Source of the DNA: Apostichopus japonicus
Taxonomy: Eukaryota > Echinodermata > Holothuroidea > Aspidochirotida > Stichopodidae
Reading direction: 5' to 3'
Length of the DNA stretch: 60,000 nucleotides
Assembly (NCBI RefSeq): GCF_037975245.1
Contig: NC_092563.1
Location: 19,798,094-19,858,093 of the forward strand
Every line of letters starts with the position of its first letter. The stretch's first letter is position 1. Under the pieces are notes generated by a model. The model was given only the letters and a program-made list of their open reading frames with translations, searched no databases and was not told the DNA's origin. Both the position numbers and the translations under genes were made by a program. Below are positions 1 through 32,400 of this stretch, one piece after another.

Positions 1-104
1 AGAAATATCAGCTTTTGGATGTTTACTCGTACAAATAAAAGTTAGAACAAGTGCACTGTCACCTATGAAGCAAGAGAATTTATTCAGATCTCTTGATATT
101 CTGC

Positions 105-231
105 AGAAAGTGTCACAACTATTTGGCTGAAAGGTTGAAGAGGATTCGCATATAACAATACTTCTATGACGAATCGACTGGTTTGTTGGTAATACGTACT
201 ACACGGACTACAAAGTCTGTAAGGAAATATT
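105..231 (+). promoter_or_regulatory. Conserved upstream/5'UTR block of gene A
   Basis: The block from AAAGTGTCACAACTATTTGG to the ATG matches 47499-47630 in front of gene B with few changes, although intron sequence of the two genes has drifted more. It may contain leader and core promoter; a weak TATA-like CATATAACA lies at 150. No transcription start can be fixed by eye. Confidence 0.35.
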
Positions 232-19752
<19,521 letters not shown>

Positions 19753-19984
19753 ATGCTTTAACTAGTACAAGAGAGTGATGTTCTGTATTAGCATTCGTAC
19801 TCACATAGATAAGCTGACTATTATAAACGTAGGATACATTAGAACAACATTTGCGTTTCATAAGTATAGCGTTATCAAACGATCGAGAATTCGTAGCCAT
19901 CACAATTGCCTTTGACGTATTTGTGACCTATATATTGATATGTCAATTAATATACTAATGATAAACTAACATTGCATACAATCG

Positions 19985-20027
19985 AATAAAAATAATCAGA
20001 ATCAACTAAAAAGTTGGTTGAAATAAA
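19985..20027 (+). terminator. Polyadenylation signals of gene A
   Basis: AATAAA hexamers occur at 19985-19990 and 20022-20027, about 235-275 nt after the stop codon. No competing hexamer was noticed closer to the stop. Confidence 0.5.
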
Positions 20028-22419
20028 ACATGCCTTGGTGTTATTTTCTACATTTTGAATCCAAGTAGCTTGATATCATATATTCTCTCATATACCAAAG
20101 CAAAAACTGATTTATTCGTAGTGTTATGTAGATCACACGAATCTAAAACCTGAATCATTCGGCTGGATCTTTTGATTTCCTGTGAAGAGTAACAGGCAAT
20201 GAAATTATAGTCAATTTTATTTTGACAAACATAATAATTCTTGTTGTTGGTGAAGTAGTTGGTCAATATGCAAAACTGTTAAATAGAGTAACGTTACTTG
20301 ACTGCTAAAAGTGCCTGCGTTTATAAATCACCTGATGTGTATCGATACAATAGTAAACATTCCTTTCAGCCAAAACGAATACAAAATGACGAAATTGCAG
20401 TCATTCAAACACGGTGGGAAAAAGTAACGCACAATAACTCTGAGCGACAAAACACCACATTATGAACGCCAGACGTGGAACAGAGGATAGCCATATCACT
20501 TAACAATAATGAATGGTATGCAAAACGAAGTTATTTGACACATCTGTGGTAGTTTATTGGTACATTGATTTTCAGGTAGCCATTCGGGACTTCCCTTTGG
20601 GTGATAATGGATCTATTGAGGAAGTTGTAGAGATGCGTTGCTTTATATTACTTTGCGGCGACATCACCATTGTAGAATAATACAGTTCTGGTAATGCACG
20701 TACAAAGGTTAATTTCGAACGACAGCAACACTCCACAGCGAATCTATCACGTTCTTCCTCTTTCAATGTCATCATTCAATTCAGCATTAACTCAAGCTTC
20801 TTCAAGGTCGTCGAAAACAGAGTGATCAATCTATAATAGAAACTTCAGGCCGGGGAAAATATCTGTTAAATTATAAAAACAAATGGTTGAAAACACTTCA
20901 TTTGCACTTCACCTGAAGTAATCTCAGACCACTCTTTCTTCCCCTTACGTCCGATCCAGACTGAAAGAGTGTTGACACTTGGAAGTTATCCTCGAACATG
21001 ATATATGAATCGGATCTGATCCACTGCTCTTTATCCGATGGTAGCAAGAAGCAAGACAGGACAACAAATAAGCATTCAGTCTATACAAGCATCTCCCTCA
21101 TTGCCTATTGATTTATGTGAAAATTATAACAAATGATTCGGCTATCAGTTATATCTTGGATTGTCAGCTTATCATACACAGTTGACCTTTCGTAGAATTT
21201 GCCGGACTGAACTGACGGACTAGCATATTCGTGCTTTCATATGAACATTTCTTCCTACAAACATGACAATTTGTGAACACCGTAGTCAAATGATGAGGCA
21301 GCAAGGTAGGAAGTGTTACAGCTTGCACTAACACATAGAACACTAAACGCTAGGGATTCTGAATTTTGACGTAGGTTATATTGAATCAAAATTGTTTAAA
21401 TTTAGATTACATTGCAAAAACCCGACTATAAGACCTTCTAAAATCAAATAATTTACTGTGTTTTATGATAAGGAAATGAGAAAAAAAATTAAAAGAATAA
21501 CATGGGTCTCTAGGAGTGGGGAAATATAATACTTGGGTAGTCACGAATGGACAAGAAACGAACAGTTTTGGCTGTGGACGGCAGCGAAATAAAAGAGGTT
21601 CGTAATAAAGAATAGTTGAATTCAAATATGACGTGTACTTTTTATTTCTGAATTTATGCAGGAGAGAGCATGTATAGTTGTCAAATCAGAACGATTGTTT
21701 GTCAACTTGTTTGAGAAGTATGGAAATTAGACGTAGTTTTGCTTCAAAACATTGCTTCGCAACTTGCAAGTCATGCTCTAACCAAATGTTCAATACAGAT
21801 GTAACATACATGAGCTTCACCAAATAATGTGTTTTACCTAATAGCATGTTTCTCGGATTGGTGAAGAACTTAGAAGATTTTAACATTTACGAGAAGTGGA
21901 CCTGCTTGGTTACTGCTATCCTTCTATAACTCTGAATTGCGAGAACGATGTAACATTCCGGTTAAACAAGGTCGTGTCATTTTATGCATTGAAGTGTTGT
22001 CTTACACAGGAAATCCGAAAGGTCATGAAATATGCATCCTGTGTAAAATTTTCATGACACAACAGCGGTGCATGAGTGTTATTTAATAGGATCACGACTG
22101 TTAGCATTGTCCTCTCAAAAGGAGTTCTTAGGGGAAAACTGTGGTAATTGGCACTGACTGGAAATTCCCCAGTTTACTCCAGACTGCTAGTCATGTGATA
22201 GTACACGATACATCACCTTTGACATTTTCATTCTTTTTCTGCAGCTATGTAGATGGTGTCGCACAATTTGCTGTAGATTGCTCACAGTCGAAAGTGGAAC
22301 AAGGGCACTTCACTCAAGTCTCAGATGGTACAAGCATACATTCAACACAGCGATAACCAGATTGAAATACACGAAGCTTCTTTCGCGGGTTTCCTGTGGC
22401 CTGGTCGTTTTGCCAGTGA

Positions 22420-22427
22420 TATAAAAG
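22420..22427 (+). promoter_or_regulatory. Possible TATA box of gene C
   Basis: TATAAAAG lies 35 bp before the chosen ATG. If used, the leader would be very short, so it may be fortuitous or the real first exon may lie further upstream. Confidence 0.3.
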
Positions 22428-22454
22428 TAAACGGTTCTGAATTCTGAAGAAGAG

Positions 22455-22524
22455 ATGACGGTATTAAGCAGAGAAACATTCTTCTTGATAATTGCCTTGT
22501 CGTGTTGGTTGTGTAATTCAAAAG
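22455..22524 (+). CDS. Gene C exon 1: signal peptide
   Basis: The ATG at 22455 begins MTVLSRETFFLIIALSCWLC, a good signal peptide, ending in phase 1 at AAAG|GTAAAT. No homology to exon 1 of gene A is visible. The phase matches the SRCR exon that follows. Confidence 0.7.
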
Positions 22525-23374
22525 GTAAATCCTCGCTTTGTACTCTTCTCTACTATACCTTCTTCATCACACAGTGGCCTAGGCATTTTGTGACAGGACC
22601 CGCAATTGGAAATTATTTATTTAAAACAAAAATGGTTGTTAGTAATTAGATTTATATCGCCATTTATCATTGCCGTTGTTACCATAATTTTAGAAAGCAT
22701 TATTTTATGCACTGTATTTATATATCATGGAATGTTTCTAAACGATGGTGTAACAAGCGTGTGGAAATATTAGCCATACCTTGAATAAGTTTTGAATGCT
22801 GAAATTGAAACTATTGCTTCCGTTATTGTCAAGTTGTATGTAATTGTTGGCAGTTGGTATAAATGCTCTGAAATCTTCATCCAACTAGCTTATCTCGCAG
22901 AGTTGATAAAGGCTTGACTATTGCTCAAACGAAATATGAATTACAATTATGCCCAAAGACGTTCTTGCTATCAAACCTAAATGATTTTGGAGACGCAAAC
23001 AGGAGAGGAGTAGTCACGGTTCTGCCGTTAAGTAAAAGGGAACAGTTTGTCACGATTCTTGTGATGTTGTCGATTCTGACGATTCTGATGTCCAGAGGTT
23101 CGAAACCGGTAAGGAAGGTCGTAATTCCACTGTAGGCGTTTGTCACCCGTATCGAACAATACTAGTTCTGTTTTCGGTGACATATTTTGGCCTTACTCTA
23201 GAGATCAAACATGATGCTAACCAACTCGAAATCATTTGTGATTCCTAAAGCCGCATCTCGAAACAGATACTTTGAACAAAGTTTATGTTAATGAAATGGA
23301 GGTAAACGACAAAGGTAAATGAAGATATATATAATTGAACTCGTAATGAATAATAAAAAAAAATAATAATAAAA

Positions 23375-23410
<36 letters not shown>

Positions 23411-26400
23411 TAAAGAAGAAATGAATGTGTAGCAAGTGGTATGACAGACATATAGTTAATACATGAAGAATAACACACCAGAAAAATTCCACTTTACGAC
23501 CGGTTTCGTCATTTTGGGACTCATCAGGCAAAAGCTAGAATCGAACCCTGGACCTTGTGTCACAAACCGAAGTCCGTTCCACTCGACCACAGTGATTCTA
23601 CTGGTGTGTGAATGCGTTTAAATTGGCATTGTATAAATGTTTTTGAGGGCGTATTACCCAAGTGTTATGATTGTACAGAGTGCACCCATGGTGCTTTGAA
23701 TCTGACAATTTTCACAGAATGATCACTCTTCATAGGCACTTGCTACACATTCATTTCCTATTTACGGCTTATTTACGGCTTATGAATGTCAAATTGTATT
23801 AAACAAGAACAGCATTTAATGAATTCATGTGTAATAATCTGTCCTTCTCTACCTGCCAGTCATTCAAAGAATTCGTCTCGCTGGTGGACCAACGGAGAAT
23901 GTTGGAAGAGTGGAAGTCTTGGTGAATGGAAGATGGGGAACGGTTTGTGACGACTTATGGGATATCTTTGATGCGACGGTTGTCTGCAGACAGCTTGGCT
24001 ATCCAGGAGCTGTCCGGGCGAGGTCCTCGGCGCACTTTGGTGAAGGATCTGGAAGGATCTGGATAGATGACGTGGAATGCGATGATTCATCGGTTTCTTT
24101 ACAAGACTGTCCTAAAAATGATATTGGAGTCATTAATTGTGGTCACGATGAAGACGCTGGTGTGGAATGTTTACCACTTGAGGCTGTTTCAACTGTGACA
24201 CCTGGTAACTGAAGTAATCCATTAAGGTTTGAAAAGGGAGAAAAGGGAGGGGAGGTGAGGGCACAGGTACCAATTAATAGATGACACAACATCATAAATT
24301 TTCGTTCGGGGTTACTTGCTACTTGAGTAAGAGCTCTGTTGGACGTGATTCACGCGTACACATATCTCAACTACATTCGATTTGCCATGTTTTCATATTA
24401 ACATTTTAATTTCGTCTAGCTGCGGTAGTTTGTGCCATGCTTTCTCTACCATTGAACTGTATATCATGGTAGAGTTCTCAATATTGACAGGCTGCCTGAT
24501 ACATTACACAAAATGAAATTATTAATGTTCAATTAATCAGTGAAAATTTAGAGTCAAGAGCCAATGCACTAATAAAGTATAAACCACAGATAAGGGTTTA
24601 TTTTAACACAGAGGCAAATCACACAGTTATAATGCTATGTCTTCGAGATTTGTTTGATAGTTTCCGACACGACGAAATACCGACAATATCTCAACTGTTA
24701 ATATGACGAGATGTTCATAACAGTTGACCATGAAGGGTGGGGTGGGGGTTGATTTCTCTGAAGAAGAAATTAATCAAACAGAACATGTTTATATAAGATC
24801 CTGATCTCATTATTACAATTCGAAATCAACAAATTATTTTTCATGAATAAATTGCTTATTTAAAGTACTTCAATATCTCATTATCGTTATGATGAATCAC
24901 AATGCATGGTAACAATACTTCGTTCTTATCGGCAGCTGTAGTCCGCCAAATTGTTTACGCATGAAGCAAACAAAATACACTTGTCTGCAATTAACTTATA
25001 TAATGTAACTTATATATAATAGCTTAGATTCGACACTCTAAAGTATATGCCGGATGTTCTTTAGAGTTTTAGTGTATCAACGAACAATGACAATTACAAG
25101 CAAACGTTCCAACTAGTTTCTCTTTAGTAGATGCATTCGTATAATTATATATTATTATTGAATTATTATTGACATTTTTCAGGTATTGACGAAATTCGTC
25201 TATCTAATGGCAACAAACTGAGTGAAGGAAGAGTGGAGGTGTTGGTGAATGGTGAATGGGGAACGGTTTGTGACGACGCATGGGATATTATTGATGCGAC
25301 GGTCGTCTGTAGACAGCTGGGATATCCAGGAGCTGTCCGTGCGAGATCATCAGCGCACTACGGTGGAGGATCCGGACGGATTTGGTTAGATAATGTGGCA
25401 TGTGCTGAGTCATCGGTTTCTTTACAAGACTGTCCTAAAAGTGAAATTGGAGATCACAATTGTGATCATGAAGAAGATGCTGGTGTAGAATGTCTACCCT
25501 TAGAGGTTCCAACAACTTTTGCGCCAGGTATGTAGCCATTTATTTTTCTGGGTGGTGGTGGAGGGGGCGGGTGGGGGATGGGAAGCAGTACGAGAGAGAA
25601 ACATGGAAGGCACTTCATGTCGTTGGTGGAAAACTGTAAAATATTTTACACTTCCGTATACTTTAATTGTTAGTACAATATTAAGCCATGATTTGCAATG
25701 AAGATAGATAATAAATGGGTCGCTTATTTGTATATTCATCATAAAATTATGAAGAATTACGTTTCAGCTCAAGCGATTAATACTTGTTATTATAATGTTT
25801 TTATCACTAAGAGGTATCAAATGATCGCAAACATTTGGTATCCTTCGTTGAATTGTGCAACTATGAGTTAAATAAGCCTTGTGTAGCTTTTGCAGATGTT
25901 CCACATGAGACAATTATACTTCGTGTCCAAAAAAAAAAAAAAAACTACGTGAAGCTAATAAATGCAGGCTTTAAAAAGCAAAACAAATCCTGGAAGAATT
26001 ATTTTTTGTATTATTTGTTGTTATCAAAACTGTTTGGTCGTTTCAGCCATTGCAAGTATTCGTCTTGCTGGTGGAAGTACACCGAATGTTGGTAGAGTCG
26101 AGGTATCTGTGAATGGTGAATGGGGAACGGTTTGTGACGACTCGTGGGATATCGTTGATGCGGCCGTCGTCTGTAGACAGCTTGGCTATCCAGGAGCTGT
26201 CCGTGCGAGATCCTCAGCGCACTACGGTGAAGGATCTGGAAGGATTTTGTTAGATAATGTGGCATGTGATGTGTCATCGCTAACTTTACAAGACTGTCCT
26301 AAAAATGATATTGGAGACCACAATTGTGGTCATGATGAAGACGCCGCAGTGGAATGCTCACCCTTAGAAGTTGTATCAAATGTGAAGACTGGTAAGTTAT

Positions 26401-29400
26401 TCGCCAATGTTTCGAAATGAGCAAATGGATGGGATTGAAAGGGCGTGATGAGTATGTCAAATGTTAGTGAAAAAAAAGAAAGATATGTACGTCCGAATGA
26501 AAGTATATATAGTTATGCCCTTAGGTATTTAAACTCGACCATCGCAATGAATTTTAAAGTAAATATATTAAACATTTTCTTTTGCTTACTTTAATTGTGA
26601 CATACTTTTACAAAGATTTAAAAATAGTTTATTTTCATATGAAGAACATACTTTTTGGCCTTGATCCTTCTTTTAATTCGGAATATATGTGTCAGCACTT
26701 AATTTAAATTCACACTTTACTAAGTCTTGTCTCTATAAGTGAATCATGCGACTAACTAGTATGCACAATAAAATTACAATTAAACTAAGTAAGACATTTT
26801 TCTAAATTCTGTCAACAAAATTAACCTTAATTATTGAGTGCTTCATGATTCATTGAAATCATTACAAATAATCATATATTATTAATAAGAAATTAAACTT
26901 TTCATTTTTCGTTTGTAGTTTGGAAATACAATTGATAGGATAAACGTGTTGCACCCTTATGGCATCGAGGATCGTCTAAGTAATGAGGTCATAACTTTGA
27001 AATCAAGTTATCATTTCAAATTTAAACAAACTCCAATATTTTATATTGATGAATTGTCACACAGTAATATGTTACGTATCACTATCTGCTGTGAGAAGAA
27101 AATGTTTACTCACAAATCTCGTTTCATCTTTACAGTCTCGCCTGAAACACTGCAATTTGTAGTGGCCCCGACTGATGTTACTGTTGAGGAGGGAGAAGTT
27201 GTTCAGCTATTTTGTGAAGTCAACAACGAAGCAGCAAGTCGATTCTGGTTTAAAGGGATGAGTCAAATTTCATCAGGTATACCCTTAATTGAGTGAACTT
27301 GAGAAACTATGCCTATTATAGCAGGGAGTTGGTAATAACTTCCTCATCAGATGCAGTTGCGTAACAGGTTGCAGTTTACTAATTAATCGTTAAATAATGT
27401 GTACAGCACCCAGTTGGGATACTTTCTTCGATACTGTACATTCATTTCCCGCGCTCCAAATCACTTGTACCGTCCGTATGAGCAGCATGAACGTCATGTT
27501 TATAAAAGATAAAGGTTAAGAACTGTTTATACTGTCAATAAGAGTGCTTTGAAAAATGGGTGGACAGTTTAGAAAGGTATTAGCAGTAGAAAATTGTCCC
27601 AACTGGCTGTGTACAGAGATGCTTTCAGGATACAATCTCTTGTCTGTTTAGTTTGGTATGCTCCTGAGATAATCAGGAATTGTGCATGCCATTATGATGG
27701 GATTAAATGTCGAAAGTTCAACTTAAATGGAAACAAATTGTCACAAAAATTCCTGTATAGTATGATCAAAAATGTAATAGAATTGTCACAATCATAACCA
27801 TTTCATTTGAGTACTAAAATAAGCTATCGAAGTGGACCTTTATTTGCGCTTTTACGTATTACAATATTATATTTATATGTAAAGGCTTTAAATTAATTAG
27901 AAAACGAGATAAAGGAAAACTGATGAAGAGGAGATGTTTATAACAAGTTTCCTTATAAAGCAAAACTATTACAGACAAATAAATGTATGAGAAGACGAAA
28001 ACAATTTATTTTTCGTATTACATTAACCTCTGTGTCCATTTAAAGATGATCATAAAAATATAACAGTGTACTGTTGTTATTATAACTATTTACCTTTGTT
28101 TTTGGTGCTATTTTTGCAGATAATTCAGAAGAAAGCGTTCAGGTTACGATCGACGGGAATCTGATTTTCGTCAATACAGAGGTCAGGTTTACTGGCAGAT
28201 ACACATGTCTTGCCCGTTCTCCAAGTGGACAAGAAGCTAGAGCCTCGGCATTTTTAAGTACGAAATTTTTAATGCTTAGTTAACAGAAGAGCCTAAGCTA
28301 CATATTGCGTTACCAATGATGTTATTTGAGACTAATTTGTGTAAAAGAAAGAAATTGAAAGAAAGGAACACACAAATGACCCACATTTGGTTATTATATC
28401 TATGCGAACCTAGTTTATAATGTATCACATCCTTACGGTATGTCTGGTATATATTTTTTTGCTTCAAAGGTATTCTAGGACATTAAGTTATTTCTTCAAT
28501 TCATAACGTGATACCGGTAACTGAAAGTCTGAGAGCCGGTATTTCATACAGTTATAGTTTTGAAACTTTTAGTTTACAGCATGCTCATTTCAGCAGAAGC
28601 ACTTAAAAATTTCATTTCAAAATGCCAATGCAATTTGCAGGAAGGCTTCAACTTGTTAAATTTACTTCCTTTTGTTGCTTGTACACGTTATACAACGGTT
28701 CTATTTTTAATTTATAATCTTATGTAATCTTAACAGTTATTCTTAAAAAGTAAGTTTGTTACATTCCCTTGGCGTGGGTGGATGTGGGGAATAATTGTCA
28801 CAACAGAAGACCAGATAGGGAGAGCGTCTGTCAGCAAGACTCGTAAATAGCTTTATCTTGTAAACAATTCAGGGAGTAGATATACGACGGATATAGAACA
28901 AAATAAATCTTATACAACAAGCATTTTGATTCTTACAGCTGTTACTCCTCTGCGCACTATTACAAATGTCCCCAGCCGACAGCTTGCTTTCTTGAAGCGC
29001 CCCGAAGACACCGAATTAACTCTTGGAGATGTAGTCATATTTCATTGTGAAGTTGATGACGCGAGTGCTGAAGTCACTTGGTTTAAAGATGACATACAAA
29101 TTGCTCAAGGTAATTAAAATATCCGTCTATAGTTACATATCAACGTACTGGTGCATGGGGTAAAGTGATACGGAAATAGTAAAGTAAATTCTCTGATTTT
29201 ATGACATGAGGCTTCGATCGATAGAAAACTTATTTTAATTGTCTATGTTTCCCAAAATATTCCGGCACGATAGTGGTAAATATATATTTTTCATTCAGGG
29301 GATAAAATAGCGACATATATTAAATAATGTCCTACAATCGGTTTATTAAAAACGTACCGCATGAATAAAAAGAGTAATATTAAATGCCATCATTATGATT

Positions 29401-32400
29401 ACCTATACTGAATAATTTATTTTGGAACTTCAGAGCATGCAATACTTACTTTCCAAACATTTCCAAACAATTTTGTATGAAGACCATCTGTAATTGAACC
29501 TCTTGCTGTCAGTTTGGTACCCTATCTATTCATGCAGGGCTTGTAAATGGACTCGTTCTGCTACGTGATAATAGCTTGATAATAACCGACGTAGAGGTTC
29601 ATCATCCTGGGACTTACAAATGTGTTGCCACCAGCTCAGATGGCAGAAGAGCCGAAATTACTGCACGGGCTTGTAAGTTTAATCTACATTGTTCTCTGCT
29701 TCATGAAACAAGGTGCCTTCTTGAATGAAACATTAATACATCATGGTAGCTGTTTGCTTCTGCAAGCATGTCCCACATCTTATCAGATTCACTCCAGATT
29801 CACTCGATGATATGTTTGTGAACTTCTATGTTCTTGTCAATTAAATAAAAACGTTACTATTCGCCAGTTAAAGACAATAAAGGTGCAACCTTGACTGTGA
29901 ATTACAAAGTAGACTGGTCTTAATGTCACCGCTGAGACATCGTTGTAGTTCTAGGCGAATATGTATTGACCTTCATTTGGCGAAGGTGTGGAGGATGGGG
30001 GAGGGGAGGTACAATGCGTCCAAGTTATAAGATATTTCAAACAGAATCTCGTAATATTTAATACTACCAATACTAAAAAGTAACAATAAAGGATTGCTCA
30101 GCTAGCTATGGCATATTTAATGACTTGAATCTTTATTTATCAACAGATAAATCAAGTTATCAAACACATTAATTGACAATATAAACGTACTTGCTAACTG
30201 CTTAATACAGTTAAAATTCGCAACTTTAACTGTATAGAGCTATATACATGTTACATGTTCACAACGTTTGCTCTTTTATCTAAGTATTATGTCATGTATT
30301 CTTATTTTATTTACACAGACTTCCCCACTAGTTATGTGTTTGACTCACAGCCAGGTGATGTAACGGTCTTCGATGGTGAAAGTCATCTTCTGACGTGTTC
30401 GTCCAGTATTGCAACGCTTCAACTGAGTTGGTTGAAGGACGGTTCTCCCTTGGTTTACAATCAACGCACCATTGAGGTATTATTAAGCGGAGGAGAGGGG
30501 GGGGGGGCAGGGAGTTCCATAACAACTTCCTGATAGGACTAAATGATTTTCAATGAGGTTAATTAATGTATTGCCGGGAATCATTGAGTAATGGAAAAAG
30601 GTCAAAAGGAGGACATGTTCTCTAAGAATTGCCTTGTTATGTAATTTGTCCCTTCAGCTTCTTGAATTACAGATTAAAAATGTAAGATGCTAAAGAGGTG
30701 TGTTCTATTAAAGAATCAAGCATAGCCTATATTCAAGAAAAAAGGTGTGGCCCAATTTGCAATTGCCAATAGATTAGGTTTTATAAACGAAATGACGGAG
30801 TTTGTATCCACCGCTCGAGGCTAAAAGGTTTTCCAACTTTTTCTCGCATCCTTTGTTTTATAGATAGTCGATGACGTTCTTTTACGAGACGTCACAGCTG
30901 ACGACAGCGGTCTTTACGTTTGTGTTGCAGCCGACAGTGAAGGACATGTGATTGCTCAGGCGAGAGCAACAGTTGACGTATTACCGCACACTCTGAACAA
31001 TGATGGTAACATGGCTTAACAACTTACGTCATTTGCAACACACTTGAAAACTATAGCTTTAAACTGGAAGCAGCTCCGATATATATGCGCATGTGTTGCA
31101 ATGACGAATGCATGATAAATAATGACCACACCATGGAGGTTATGTTGTGGAGGACGTTGTTTGAAGTGTGATTGTTCAAAGGTTGCAAATCTGGTTCACT
31201 AATGAACAATCTTCAGCTAATTTGCACAGTGGAACTTGTAAGGGGTCTGTAATGTTATCCCAGGAAAAAATTTACCACAAATTTACCGCGGTAACTTACC
31301 ACACTTTTACTACGGTAAAACCGCGGTAAAACTGCGGTAAATTTGTTGTACATTACCGCGGTGTTTTGGCCCTATGGACGCGGTAAACCGCGGTTTACCG
31401 TAGTACATTACCGTAAATTTACCATGGTTTTACCACAAATTTACCACGGTTTTACCCCAAATTTACCTGACATTTACCATGCATTTACCCTAAATTTACC
31501 GCAATGTACCATGGTTTTACCACGCTTTTACCCCATATATACCCTACTTTTACCACGCTTTTACCCCAAATATACCCTACTTTTACCACAATTTACCTTA
31601 ATTTTACCATGCATTTACACTAGTTTACCACAATATACCATGGTTTTACCCTAATTTTACCATACTTTTACCCCAAATATACCCTACTTTTATCCCAAAT
31701 ATACCCTACTTTTGCCATGCATTTACCCTAAATTTACCGCAATATACCATGGTTTTCATGGTTTAACCTTAATTTTACCATGCTTTTACCCCAAATATAC
31801 CCTACTTTTACCCCAAATATACCCTACTTTTACCATGCATTTACCATAAATTTACCCTACTTTTACCACAATTTACCATAATTTTACCATGCATTTACAC
31901 TAGTTTACCACATTTTACCATGCTTTTACCCCAAATATACCCTACTTATACCCCAAATATACTATACTTTTACCAGACTTTTACCCTAGTTTTACCACAA
32001 TATTTACCGTGCATTTACCCTATTTTTACCCCAAATATACCCTACTTTTACCACAATATATACCATGGTTTTACACTAATTTTACCATAGATTTACAACA
32101 ATATATCGTCATTTGCCACACTTTTCCTCAATTTACCACACTTTAACCGTAGTTTGACCACAATTTACCATGGTTTAACCATAATTTTACCATACTTTTG
32201 CCATAGATATACCCTACTTTATGTATGGTTTTACTGCAATTTATCAGACTATTAGTCATAGTGTTATCTCAGTGTTACCCTAAATTTACACATAAGCTAA
32301 ATAGAAGAATACAAAAAGTTCTCAGTTCAGTCAATTTATTTCTAACATCTTTAATATATACAAACCACTGAAATTATCATAATAACATCAAATATAAAAA

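Larger units (their letters stand above)
19753..22454. other. Spacer between genes A and C
   Basis: About 2.7 kb of AT-rich sequence. Apart from the gene A polyadenylation signals and a possible TATA box for gene C, no gene, RNA or repeat was recognised on either strand. Confidence 0.6.
22525..23859 (+). other. Gene C intron 1, repeat-rich
   Basis: Contains on the minus strand a tRNA-headed element with a hammerhead core (23487-23590), an (AT)n tract (23379-23408), and a dispersed repeat shared with the 53.3-53.8 kb SINE dimer (23089-23330). Nothing coding was seen. Confidence 0.7.

Noticed and set aside
31343-31654. Repetitive protein rich in LPxFYP
   Set aside because: Translation of the TTTACC array; the frame breaks repeatedly outside this stretch.
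31259-32290. CRISPR array
   Set aside because: The repeat is a degenerate hexamer without constant spacers in an intron of an animal gene.
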